DNA of 5,766 nt from Verrucomicrobiales bacterium (lineage in GTDB: Bacteria; Verrucomicrobiota; Verrucomicrobiia; Limisphaerales; F1-80-MAGS106): positions 1-5,766 of the forward strand of contig CANLCA010000225.1 of NCBI GenBank assembly GCA_947487925.1, given 5' to 3'. Shown one piece after another: positions 1-5,766 of the stretch. Each line of letters opens with the position of its first letter. Position 1 is the first letter of the stretch. The position numbers and the translations under genes are program-made. Below the pieces are notes generated by a model. It saw only the letters and a program-made list of their open reading frames with translations. It searched no databases and was not told where the DNA came from.

Positions 1-2382
1 CTTTGCGTACCGCCACAATTCGAAGTCGTGCGCGGCAAATGGACCTTCGCGAATCTCCCCGTCATTCCTCCCCACTTCGATCTGGCGCCCCTGGAGAAGA
101 CCGAGGCTCGGCTAAAACTTCTGGCGAAATTGATCAAACGCAAGGACGTGGACTCCGTGGTCAACGCCTGCGACGCTGGGAGGGAGGGAGAACTGATCTT
201 TCGTTACATCATGCGCTTTGTCGGATCCGAAAAACCCGCGCGCCGATTGTGGTTGCAATCCATGACTCCATCGGCGATTCGCGACGGATTTGCGACGCTT
301 CGTGACGACTTATCGATGATCCCCCTGGCGGATGCGGCGGTGTGCCGATCTGAGGCGGACTGGCTGGTCGGCATCAACGGCACCCGTGCGATGACCGCGT
401 TTAACTCCAAGACCGGAGGGTTTCACTTGACACCGGTCGGTCGAGTTCAAACCCCCACACTGGCTATCGTGGTCGAACGCGAGGAGCGGATTAAAAGGTT
501 CGTGTCGCGCGATTATTGCGAGATCCATGGGATTTTTGGCGCGAAGGCTGGAGACTACCCTGGCAGGTGGTTTGATGAGAATTACATCAAGGACAAAAGC
601 AAGGACGCCGACGCCGATCTAAAAGCTGAGCGATTGTGGGACCGCGCAAAGGCGGAGGCAATCCGCGCAAAGTGCACTGGTCAACCGGGGATTGTGACCG
701 AGGAGAGCAAGCCCTCGTCTTCCTTGTCTCCTTTGTTGTATGATCTGACCACGTTGCAGCGGGAGGCGAACAGCCGTTTTGGTTTCGCAGCCTCCTCGAC
801 GCTAAAGATCGCGCAGGCGCTCTACGAAAAGCACAAGGTTTGCACCTACCCGAGGACGGATTCCCGAGCTTTGCCTGAGGACTATCTGGGCACGGTGCAG
901 CAAACGCTTCAATCCTTTGAAAATACGGGCTACGCGGCGTTCGCCGGCCGAATCCTCAAGGAAGGCTGGGTCCGTCCGAACAAGCGCATCTTCAACAACG
1001 CCAAGATCTCGGACCACTTCGCGATCATCCCGACCGCCCTGGCCCCCAAGAATCTCAGCGAGGCCGAATCGAAACTTTACGATCTTGTGACCCGACGCTT
1101 CCTGGCGGTATTCTATCCCGCCGCGGAATTCCAGGTCACTACTCGCATCACCCGCGTCGTGGGCGAACCCTTCAAGAGCGAAGGCAAAGTGCTCGTGAAT
1201 GCGGGCTGGCTCGCGGTCTATGGAAAAGAAGCCCAGACCGATGACACGCCCAATCTAACGCCGGTGCAATCAGGAGAAACCGTCGCCACGCTCAGCGTCG
1301 ATGTTCACAACCTCCAAACGAAGCCCCCAGCCCGATATTCTGAAGCGACGCTGCTCTCCGCTATGGAGGGCGCCGGGAAGTTGGTGGAGGATGAAGAGTT
1401 GCGCGAAGCCATGAGTGCCAAGGGTCTGGGAACCCCAGCAACCCGAGCCGCCATCATCGAGGGCTTGCTCTTCGAGAAATACATCCTGCGACTGGGCCGG
1501 GAGCTCCAGGCCACAGCGAAGGGAATCTCCCTGATTACGTTGCTACGCGGGCTCAATGTTCCCGAACTCTGCTCCCCGGAACTGACAGGGAATTGGGAGT
1601 TCAAACTGAAGCTCATGGAACGTGGCCAGCTCGCCAGAGCCGACTTCATGAAGCAAATCGGGGACATGACGCGACATATCGTCGAGACGGCCAAGCGTTA
1701 TGAGAGCGACACCGTCCCAGGCGATTTTGGGACCTTGACAGTCCCGTGCCCCAAATGCGGAGGAGAGATCCGGGAGAACTACAAAAAGTTCCAGTGCCAG
1801 AGGTGTGATTTCTCGATGTGGAAAATTCTGGCCGGTCGCCAGTTCGAGATACCGGAGGTTGAGGAGTTGATATCCAAAAAGGTGCTGGGCCCGGTCCAAG
1901 GCTTCAGGAGTAAGATGGGCAAGCCCTTCGCCGCACAGCTCCGAATGGGCGCGGAATATAAAGTCGAGTTCGACTTCGGCCAAAACAACGGCTCGGCCGA
2001 TGGACAGACCGCGGAAGTGGACTTCTCAGGTCAGCAGCCTATCGGCAAATGCCCCAAGTGCGCCAGCCCGGTCTACGACAACGGGATGAGTTATGTTTGC
2101 GAGAAGTCGGTGGGCTCCGCGCGTTCGTGCGATTTCCGCACCGGCAAAGTGATCCTGCAACGCACGATTGAACGCGAGCAGATTGCGAAATTGCTCGGGA
2201 GCGGCAAAACAGATTTGCTCCACAAATTCATCTCCAAGAAGAACCGACCCTTTTCGGCGTTCTTGGTCGTCGCAAAAGAAGGCAAAGTCGGCTTCGAATT
2301 TGCGCCCCGTGAACCCAGGAAGCCAAAAGCCGCTTCTGCCCCGTCAAAGCCTCCTGCGGAATCCGAGACTGAACCCAAGTGA
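1..2382 (+). CDS. topB: DNA topoisomerase III (type IA), 5'-truncated by the window edge
   Basis: Type IA topoisomerase: it cuts one DNA strand through a 5'-phosphotyrosine, passes another strand and reseals, decatenating or relaxing DNA in the cytoplasm. The frame is open at base 1, so the GTG at 28 is internal. I see 793 residues and estimate that 60-75 are missing (numbering here counts from base 1). The missing part should hold the toprim Lys/Glu motif. Visible landmarks are DAGREGE of the toprim fold (bases 172-192), GRVQT (residues 147-151), the active-site Tyr283 in TYPRTDSR, DHFAIIPT from residue 338, and KGLGTPATRA (474-483). The C-terminus has two modules, each a four-Cys zinc ribbon (C583/C586/C599/C602 and C684/C687/C700/C710) followed by a topoisomerase C-terminal repeat (about 615-660 and 718-770), then a Lys/Pro-rich tail. 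At roughly 860 residues it would exceed E. coli TopB (653). The toprim motif has Gly where TopA has its second Asp, a variant known in Bacillus-type TopB. Identity is very secure; the precise subfamily is less so. Confidence 0.96.
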   Translation, partial: LCVPPQFEVVRGKWTFANLPVIPPHFDLAPLEKTEARLKLLAKLIKRKDVDSVVNACDAGREGELIFRYIMRFVGSEKPARRLWLQSMTPSAIRDGFATLRDDLSMIPLADAAVCRSEADWLVGINGTRAMTAFNSKTGGFHLTPVGRVQTPTLAIVVEREERIKRFVSRDYCEIHGIFGAKAGDYPGRWFDENYIKDKSKDADADLKAERLWDRAKAEAIRAKCTGQPGIVTEESKPSSSLSPLLYDLTTLQREANSRFGFAASSTLKIAQALYEKHKVCTYPRTDSRALPEDYLGTVQQTLQSFENTGYAAFAGRILKEGWVRPNKRIFNNAKISDHFAIIPTALAPKNLSEAESKLYDLVTRRFLAVFYPAAEFQVTTRITRVVGEPFKSEGKVLVNAGWLAVYGKEAQTDDTPNLTPVQSGETVATLSVDVHNLQTKPPARYSEATLLSAMEGAGKLVEDEELREAMSAKGLGTPATRAAIIEGLLFEKYILRLGRELQATAKGISLITLLRGLNVPELCSPELTGNWEFKLKLMERGQLARADFMKQIGDMTRHIVETAKRYESDTVPGDFGTLTVPCPKCGGEIRENYKKFQCQRCDFSMWKILAGRQFEIPEVEELISKKVLGPVQGFRSKMGKPFAAQLRMGAEYKVEFDFGQNNGSADGQTAEVDFSGQQPIGKCPKCASPVYDNGMSYVCEKSVGSARSCDFRTGKVILQRTIEREQIAKLLGSGKTDLLHKFISKKNRPFSAFLVVAKEGKVGFEFAPREPRKPKAASAPSKPPAESETEPK

Positions 2383-2406
2383 GTGTGATAAGGCGATGGG
2401 GCAAAG

Positions 2407-2419
2407 CCGGGAATCCCGG
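2407..2419. repeat. 13-base palindrome before the GT9 start
   Basis: CCGGGA and TCCCGG arms flank a single A, ending 8 bases before the GT9 ATG. A one-base loop cannot form a regular hairpin in RNA. If it has a role it would more likely be a dimeric-protein site, or a larger fold with neighbouring bases. It occupies the place where a Shine-Dalgarno site would be expected. A chance occurrence in GC-rich DNA is quite possible. Confidence 0.3.
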
Positions 2420-2427
2420 ACGCGCGT

Positions 2428-3522
2428 ATGAAAATCCTGGTCATCTCCCTCGCGGGCATCGGTGACACGCTCATCGCCACGCCGCTGGCCCGGGAATTGC
2501 GCCTTAATTTTCCCAAGGCCGCCATCGATTTCTTCGTTTTTTGGCCCGGGGCGCGCGACCTACTTCTCCACAACTCCAACGTCAATCAGGTGATCCAAAA
2601 GAACCTGGTTCGTGAAGGAACGTGGCGATCCCTGCATTTTCTGATGTCTCTCCGCCGCGAGCGCTACGACATCAGCCTGAACACCCATCCGCAAAGCAAA
2701 CGCCACTACCGCCTTGTGGCGTTTCTCGTGGGCGCGCGCGTCCGCGCAAGCCATGCTTATGACAATTCCACCCGAATCGACCGAGTCCTAGTAAATCGCT
2801 CCATCCCTCAGGATTATTCGATCCACTCCATAGACAACAACCTGCGTCTCCTCCCCTTGATCGGAGCTCGTGAGAAGCTTTCCTCCCACGAATTCGAGCT
2901 CATTCTATCAACGGAAGAGCGGGCTTGGGCGGGAGGTTTTGCGCGAGAACACGGCCTGGCTACGGCGGAATGGATGGGCCTTCACGTGGGTTCTGGCACC
3001 ACCAAAAACCTCCGGTTCAAACGCTGGCCCTTGGCTTATTACCGGGAGTTGATCGACCGCCTGCTCAGGAGCAACCCGGCGCGCCGAATCATTCTCTTCG
3101 GAGGACCCGATGAGGAATCCGACAACGTGGAACTGCTCGCGTCAGCAAATTCCTCCCGGCTCATTCCCTCGCGAACGCCCAGCGTGCGACACGCCGCGGC
3201 GCTTTTGGAAAACTGTCCGGTCTTCTTGAGCGTGGACAACCTCATGATGCACCTTGCCGCCGCGATGAAAGTCCCACGCCAGATCGTCATCGAATCCCCA
3301 ACTTTTGGCCCGACACTCGCGCCATACCACCGTCCGTTCACACTGGTGCCGAACCCTTTGACGCATGGTCGCAATCTCGATTTCTACCGGTATGACGGAG
3401 GGAACATACGGGGTTCGCCTGAGACGCTGAGGCAATGCATGGAATCCGTCACGGTGCAGGCGGTGTTCGAGGCCGTCACGACTGGTCTTGGAGAAACTTG
3501 CCGCCCCAAGGAGACATCCTAA
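2428..3522 (+). CDS. Glycosyltransferase family 9 protein (heptosyltransferase-like)
   Basis: GT-B-fold enzyme of CAZy family GT9, the family of ADP-heptose:LPS heptosyltransferases (WaaC/WaaF/WaaQ). It probably adds a sugar to an envelope glycan at the cytoplasmic face of the inner membrane. The N-terminal Rossmann domain opens with MKILVISLAGIGDTL; Asp13 in GIGD aligns with the catalytic Asp13 of E. coli WaaC. The C-terminal donor-binding domain has HVGSGTT followed by Lys198 in FKRWP (matching the phosphate-binding Lys of WaaC), ILFGGPDEE (222-230) and the family signature SVDNLMMHLAAA (268-279). The 364 residues are a normal length, and there is no signal peptide or membrane helix. The ATG at 2428 is preferred because the protein begins exactly at the first beta strand and in-frame stops lie just upstream (2386, 2389). 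No Shine-Dalgarno site is evident. It lies 45 bases after topB and 9 before the GT2 gene. Donor and acceptor cannot be read from sequence; heptose is only the family default. Confidence 0.93.
   Translation: MKILVISLAGIGDTLIATPLARELRLNFPKAAIDFFVFWPGARDLLLHNSNVNQVIQKNLVREGTWRSLHFLMSLRRERYDISLNTHPQSKRHYRLVAFLVGARVRASHAYDNSTRIDRVLVNRSIPQDYSIHSIDNNLRLLPLIGAREKLSSHEFELILSTEERAWAGGFAREHGLATAEWMGLHVGSGTTKNLRFKRWPLAYYRELIDRLLRSNPARRIILFGGPDEESDNVELLASANSSRLIPSRTPSVRHAAALLENCPVFLSVDNLMMHLAAAMKVPRQIVIESPTFGPTLAPYHRPFTLVPNPLTHGRNLDFYRYDGGNIRGSPETLRQCMESVTVQAVFEAVTTGLGETCRPKETS
3508..3513 (+). promoter_or_regulatory. Candidate Shine-Dalgarno for the GT2 gene, unusually distant
   Basis: AAGGAG lies inside the last codons of the GT9 gene, with 18 bases between it and the GT2 ATG at 3532; the usual spacing is about 5-9. 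No start codon in the GT2 frame lies closer, because the GT9 stop TAA is in the same frame. Either it works poorly, or GT2 relies on ribosomes that have just terminated on GT9. Confidence 0.3.
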
Positions 3523-3531
3523 ACTCCCTTC

Positions 3532-4569
3532 ATGTCTGACGTCCCCGTCATTAGCATCGTCATCCTGAATTACAACGGGGCGCGTTGGTTGAACCGATGC
3601 CTGGAGTCCATCCGCAGCCAAACGATTTTCGAGCAACTCGAGCTTATCATTGCCGATAACCGATCCAGCGATGGTTCAGACCGGTTGTCAGAGCAACTGC
3701 TCCAGGGTTGGGCCAACGCCCGGTTCGTGCAGAACGGTTCGAACCTGGGATTTTGCGAAGGCAACAACCGAGGGGCCCGCGGAGCCCGCGGCCGCTATCT
3801 ATTTTTCCTGAACAACGACACGTGGCTTGAGCCGGATTGTCTGGAGAAACTCCTGGGTGCGGTCCGGGCTTTGGGAGCGGCGGCTGCGACGCCCCTCATG
3901 TTGAATTACGACGAGGACTCCATCCAGTCGCTGGGCGGAGCAGGGTTTGACGTGTTCGGCCTGTTGAGCCGTGAAACTCGCGCCGATAGGACCCGCGAGA
4001 TCTTCACGGTCGGGGGCTGCTGCTACCTGATCGAAACCGCCTTGTTTTGGGAACTGGGCGCGTTTGATCCGGTGTTCTACATGTACGCAGACGAGTATGA
4101 CTTGACCTGGCGAGTTTGGATGTCGGGGCGCGCCGCGATTCTGGTGCCGGTGTCGCGCTTGCATCATCGCGGGGCTGCGAATGTCAATCCCAAGGGTGGA
4201 TCGCGCGAAGTGGAGTTTCGCACCAGCGAGGCCAAGCGATACTATTCAAACAGGAACGGCCTGCTGGTGATCTTGAAGAATGCGCAACACCTCCTCCTGC
4301 TGCTAGCCTGCACACAGCTGCTGTGGTTGTTCGCTGAAGCCCTCCTGGTGGGCTTCATGACTGGGCGGTGGCAGATTGTGCGACGTGCTTATTGGGAATC
4401 CGTGAGGGACTGTTGGAAGCTGCGCGACCACGTGCGCGCCGAACGCATCCGCTTACGATCCCTGCGCCGCGTGGGGGATTGGAGGTTGCTCCGCTTCCTG
4501 CGCCTCCGCCTCAACCGTTGGGACGAATTCCGGCGCATGCTCCAGCTCGGCCGGTTAAAGGTGGACTAA
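3532..4569 (+). CDS. Glycosyltransferase family 2 protein (rhamnosyltransferase-like, COG1216 type)
   Basis: GT-A-fold inverting glycosyltransferase, expected to transfer a sugar from a nucleotide donor to a growing surface polysaccharide or lipid-linked glycan. It opens with the GT2 strand ISIVILNYNGARWL and the sugar-nucleotide site ADNRSSDGS (residues 41-49). Next come GFCEGNNRGARGARGRYLFFLNNDT, with the metal/donor motif N94-N95-D96, and then FYMYADEYDLTWRV (Asp187-Glu188, Asp190, Trp193), the usual acidic/Trp acceptor region, followed by His211-His212. A hydrophobic stretch at about 254-276 probably anchors the enzyme to the inner membrane, and the remaining roughly 70 residues are strongly basic and likely lie along the membrane. 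The length of 345 is normal. The gene starts 9 bases after the GT9 stop and in the same frame, so the pair is almost surely one transcript and probably one pathway. The only purine-rich site (AAGGAG) lies 18 bases upstream, farther than usual. Sugar specificity is unknown; rhamnosyl is only the commonest label in this subfamily. Confidence 0.94.
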   Translation: MSDVPVISIVILNYNGARWLNRCLESIRSQTIFEQLELIIADNRSSDGSDRLSEQLLQGWANARFVQNGSNLGFCEGNNRGARGARGRYLFFLNNDTWLEPDCLEKLLGAVRALGAAAATPLMLNYDEDSIQSLGGAGFDVFGLLSRETRADRTREIFTVGGCCYLIETALFWELGAFDPVFYMYADEYDLTWRVWMSGRAAILVPVSRLHHRGAANVNPKGGSREVEFRTSEAKRYYSNRNGLLVILKNAQHLLLLLACTQLLWLFAEALLVGFMTGRWQIVRRAYWESVRDCWKLRDHVRAERIRLRSLRRVGDWRLLRFLRLRLNRWDEFRRMLQLGRLKVD

Positions 4570-4593
4570 GAGGTTTTACCCTGAAAACGGCTG

Positions 4594-4623
4594 TGGACCG
4601 GGTTGAAGATCTACACCGGTCTG
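4594..4623. other. Imperfect hairpin after the GT2 stop
   Basis: TGGACCGG (4594-4601) pairs with CCGGTCTG (4616-4623) over eight positions, two of them G-U, around a 14-base loop. It begins 25 bases after the GT2 stop and could stabilise or end that transcript. There is no U-run, and a chance match is possible. Confidence 0.2.
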
Positions 4624-4678
4624 GATGAGAGACTCTCGACGAGGAATGAGGCTGTTCCTTCACGGATTTGGCGAGCAA

Positions 4679-4701
4679 CCTGGACCGATTTTATCGCCAG
4701 G
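4679..4701. terminator. Candidate bidirectional terminator hairpin without U-run
   Basis: The outer arms CCTGG (4679-4683) and CCAGG (4697-4701) and the inner arms CGAT (4686-4689) and ATCG (4693-4696) close on a TTT loop. A two-base AC bulge sits on the 5' side, giving nine base pairs in all. The position between converging genes suits a shared terminator, but neither strand has a T tract after the stem, so a classical intrinsic terminator is not supported. Confidence 0.35.
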
Positions 4702-4742
4702 ATCATGCGAAGATTCGACGTGCGCAACTGCCATTTTGAGGG

Positions 4743-5714
4743 TTACCGCGAGTAGATTCGGCGGATGATGTCCTCGATGGGCACTTCCTGGATATCGATG
4801 TCCTTGATCGGAAGTTCGTCCAGCAACGCTTTGCACACGGGAATCACCCGGTCACGTTTCACTTTCAACTTCAAAAGAGTCTCGTTGTGCTCCAGGACCT
4901 CCCCGTATTTCTTCACGCCCTCAAGGTTGCCGGACGGTGATCGCTCGGTCTGGACGGTGATTAACTTGAAATCCGCGAACCGGTCGATGACATCGGCCAG
5001 CTTCCCGTCGAAGAAAGTCACACCTCGATCGATGATAATGACGCGTTCACAGAGTTCCTGGATATCTGCCATGTAGTGGCTTGTGAGAAGAATGGTTGTG
5101 CGGCGTTTGATGTTGTGCTCGCGCAGGAACTCTCGCACGATTTTTTGGGAGATGACATCCAGGCCAATGGTGGGCTCATCGAGAAAAAGCACTTTGGGCT
5201 CGTGGAGCAGCGCGGCGATAAGCTCCATTTTCATGCGTTCTCCGAGAGAAAGCTCTCGCACCATGATGTTGAGCTTGTCGCGAACCCCTAGCAGCCCGGT
5301 CATTTCATCCAACGAACGGAGGAACCGATCTTGGGGAATTTCATAAATCCGGGCATTGAGCTCGAGGGATTCGCGGGCCGGCAGGTCCCACCAGAGCTGA
5401 TTTTTTTGGCCGAGGAGGAGAGCGAATTGGCGGCGGTATCCGTCATGGCGCTCCCAGGGAATGTAGCCCAGCACGCGGGCGGAGCCGCGGGTGGGATACA
5501 AAAGGCCCGCGAGCATCTTCAACGTGGTTGTCTTGCCCGCCCCATTGGGCCCGAGGAAACCCACGAACTCACCTTCGCGTACTGTGAATGAGACGTCCTG
5601 AACGGCTGTGCTCGTCTGCTTTTCGCGGTGAAACAGCCCTCGGATGGCACCGCGCAACCCAGGTTGCTTCTTGTAGGAAACGTAGCTTTTCGTCAGGCCT
5701 TGTGTCTCGATCAC
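4743..5714 (-). CDS. ABC transporter ATP-binding protein, COG4586 type (ABC-2 exporter ATPase)
   Basis: Cytoplasmic nucleotide-binding subunit that powers a membrane transporter. All ABC motifs are present: Walker A GPNGAGKTT (residues 55-63), Q-loop Gln103 in LGQKNQLWWDLP, signature LSLGERM (155-161), Walker B VLFLDE (175-180), D-loop GLDV (184-187) and the H-loop His213 in LLTSHYM. A basic segment of about 25 residues (12-36) between the first strand and the core, the QLWWDLP motif and LSLGERM instead of LSGGQ are hallmarks of COG4586, whose usual partners are ABC-2-type permeases. A C-terminal domain of about 90 residues follows the ATPase core and ends in IRRIYSR. The GTG at 5714 gives MIETQGLTKSY, the standard start for the family; the frame stays open upstream to the edge, so an earlier start is not formally excluded. 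No Shine-Dalgarno is visible. No permease lies downstream, so partners are expected beyond the right edge. The substrate is unknown; the sequence does not resemble KpsT/Wzt polysaccharide-export ATPases. Confidence 0.94.
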   Translation of the reverse strand: MIETQGLTKSYVSYKKQPGLRGAIRGLFHREKQTSTAVQDVSFTVREGEFVGFLGPNGAGKTTTLKMLAGLLYPTRGSARVLGYIPWERHDGYRRQFALLLGQKNQLWWDLPARESLELNARIYEIPQDRFLRSLDEMTGLLGVRDKLNIMVRELSLGERMKMELIAALLHEPKVLFLDEPTIGLDVISQKIVREFLREHNIKRRTTILLTSHYMADIQELCERVIIIDRGVTFFDGKLADVIDRFADFKLITVQTERSPSGNLEGVKKYGEVLEHNETLLKLKVKRDRVIPVCKALLDELPIKDIDIQEVPIEDIIRRIYSR

Positions 5715-5766
5715 ATGACCGGGGGAGCTCTGGGGAGTCGCGAGGGGAACGGCGATGGTTCGGGCA
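5711..5766 (-). CDS. Possible 3' end of an upstream gene, overlapping the ABC ATPase start (GTGA)
   Basis: On the - strand a TGA at 5713-5711 overlaps the GTG start of the ABC ATPase at 5714, giving a GTGA junction typical of translationally coupled genes. Reading back from that TGA, the frame is open to the window edge and would end in a Pro-rich tail (SRLPRAPPVM). All three - strand frames are open over these 56 bases, so openness is weak evidence. If real, the gene would probably be the permease partner of the ATPase. Only the last 18 or so codons are in view and no domain can be recognised. Confidence 0.3.
   Translation of the reverse strand, partial: PEPSPFPSRLPRAPPVM

Larger units (their letters stand above)
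4570..4742. other. Convergent intergenic gap between GT2 (+) and the ABC ATPase (-)
   Basis: These 173 bases lie between two converging stop codons. I see no convincing gene; the short frames crossing it are not coding-like. It holds several small inverted repeats: GTTTT/AAAAC (4573-4577 with 4584-4588), the hairpin at 4594-4623, the GAGAG-A-CTCTC palindrome at 4627-4637, AGGAA/TTCCT (4642-4646 with 4655-4659) and the stronger hairpin at 4679-4701. None is followed by a run of T on either strand. The density of inverted repeats suits a transcription-termination zone, perhaps Rho-assisted. Confidence 0.6.

Noticed and set aside
28..30. GTG as the start of the topoisomerase
   Set aside because: The frame is open back to base 1 and reads as typical TopB sequence upstream of the GTG; the toprim N-terminus is missing, so the true start is off the window.
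1543..1983. 146-codon - strand open frame inside topB
   Set aside because: It is a shadow of the zinc-ribbon coding region with no independent evidence.
2091..2585. 164-codon - strand open frame across the topB end and GT9 start
   Set aside because: It lies antisense to two well-supported genes, shows no recognisable domain, and long antisense frames are common in GC-rich DNA.
3142..3636. 164-codon - strand open frame across the GT9-GT2 junction
   Set aside because: It is antisense to the GT9 signature region and the GT2 start; its composition is His/Arg-rich and not protein-like.
3772..3794. Short GC-rich repeat (9-base unit, about two and a half copies) in GT2
   Set aside because: It encodes RGARGARGR just before the NND motif, where GT2 enzymes normally have an Ala/Arg/Gly-rich helix end; ordinary coding constraint explains it.
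4368..4628. 86-codon + strand frame over the GT2 end and the gap
   Set aside because: It overlaps GT2 out of frame, has Pro/Arg-rich composition typical of a shadow frame, and has no ribosome-binding site.
4743..5714. ABC ATPase as polysaccharide exporter partner (Wzt/KpsT) of the glycosyltransferases
   Set aside because: The motifs match COG4586 rather than Wzt/KpsT, and the gene is transcribed convergently, so a shared pathway is not supported.
1..5766. CRISPR array, tRNA/rRNA genes, insertion sequence or phage defence cassette
   Set aside because: No regular direct repeats, RNA-gene landmarks, transposase motifs or terminal inverted repeats were seen; nearly all the DNA is explained by four housekeeping or envelope-type genes.

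Overview
The window is a compact, GC-rich bacterial region with almost no unassigned DNA. It holds three head-to-tail genes on the + strand, a short convergent intergenic gap, and one gene on the - strand. The + genes are the 3' part of a type IA DNA topoisomerase III (1-2382, cut by the left edge), a GT9 (heptosyltransferase-like) glycosyltransferase (2428-3522) and a GT2 glycosyltransferase with a C-terminal membrane segment (3532-4569). The - gene is a COG4586-type ABC transporter ATPase (4743-5714).

Organism: the GT9 enzyme beside a lipid- or rhamnan-type GT2 points to a Gram-negative (diderm) bacterium. The large topoisomerase III carries paired zinc-ribbon and C-terminal-repeat modules, translation starts lack strong Shine-Dalgarno sites, and the coding style is GC-rich but relaxed. 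Together these would fit Verrucomicrobiota or a related PVC-type lineage. That placement is an inference from general resemblance, not something the sequence proves.

Layout: topB reads in from the left and ends in a cluster of in-frame stops. A gap of 45 bases, containing an odd 13-base palindrome, leads to the GT9 gene, and the GT2 gene follows after 9 bases. The two glycosyltransferases are probably co-transcribed and may act on the same surface glycan (lipopolysaccharide core, O-antigen or another envelope polysaccharide). The topoisomerase seems functionally unrelated and may only share the transcript. The gap at 4570-4742 separates converging transcription units and holds several small inverted repeats but no classical terminator with a U-run.

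The - strand ATPase has every ABC motif but no membrane subunit downstream. Its permeases, if linked, must lie beyond the right edge. A GTG start overlapping a possible upstream TGA (GTGA) suits it being the last gene of such an operon.

I see no mobile element, CRISPR array, RNA gene or clearly new system here. The points worth a second look are the duplicated C-terminal module of the topoisomerase, the start regions of the GT9, GT2 and ABC genes, and the hairpins in the convergent gap.
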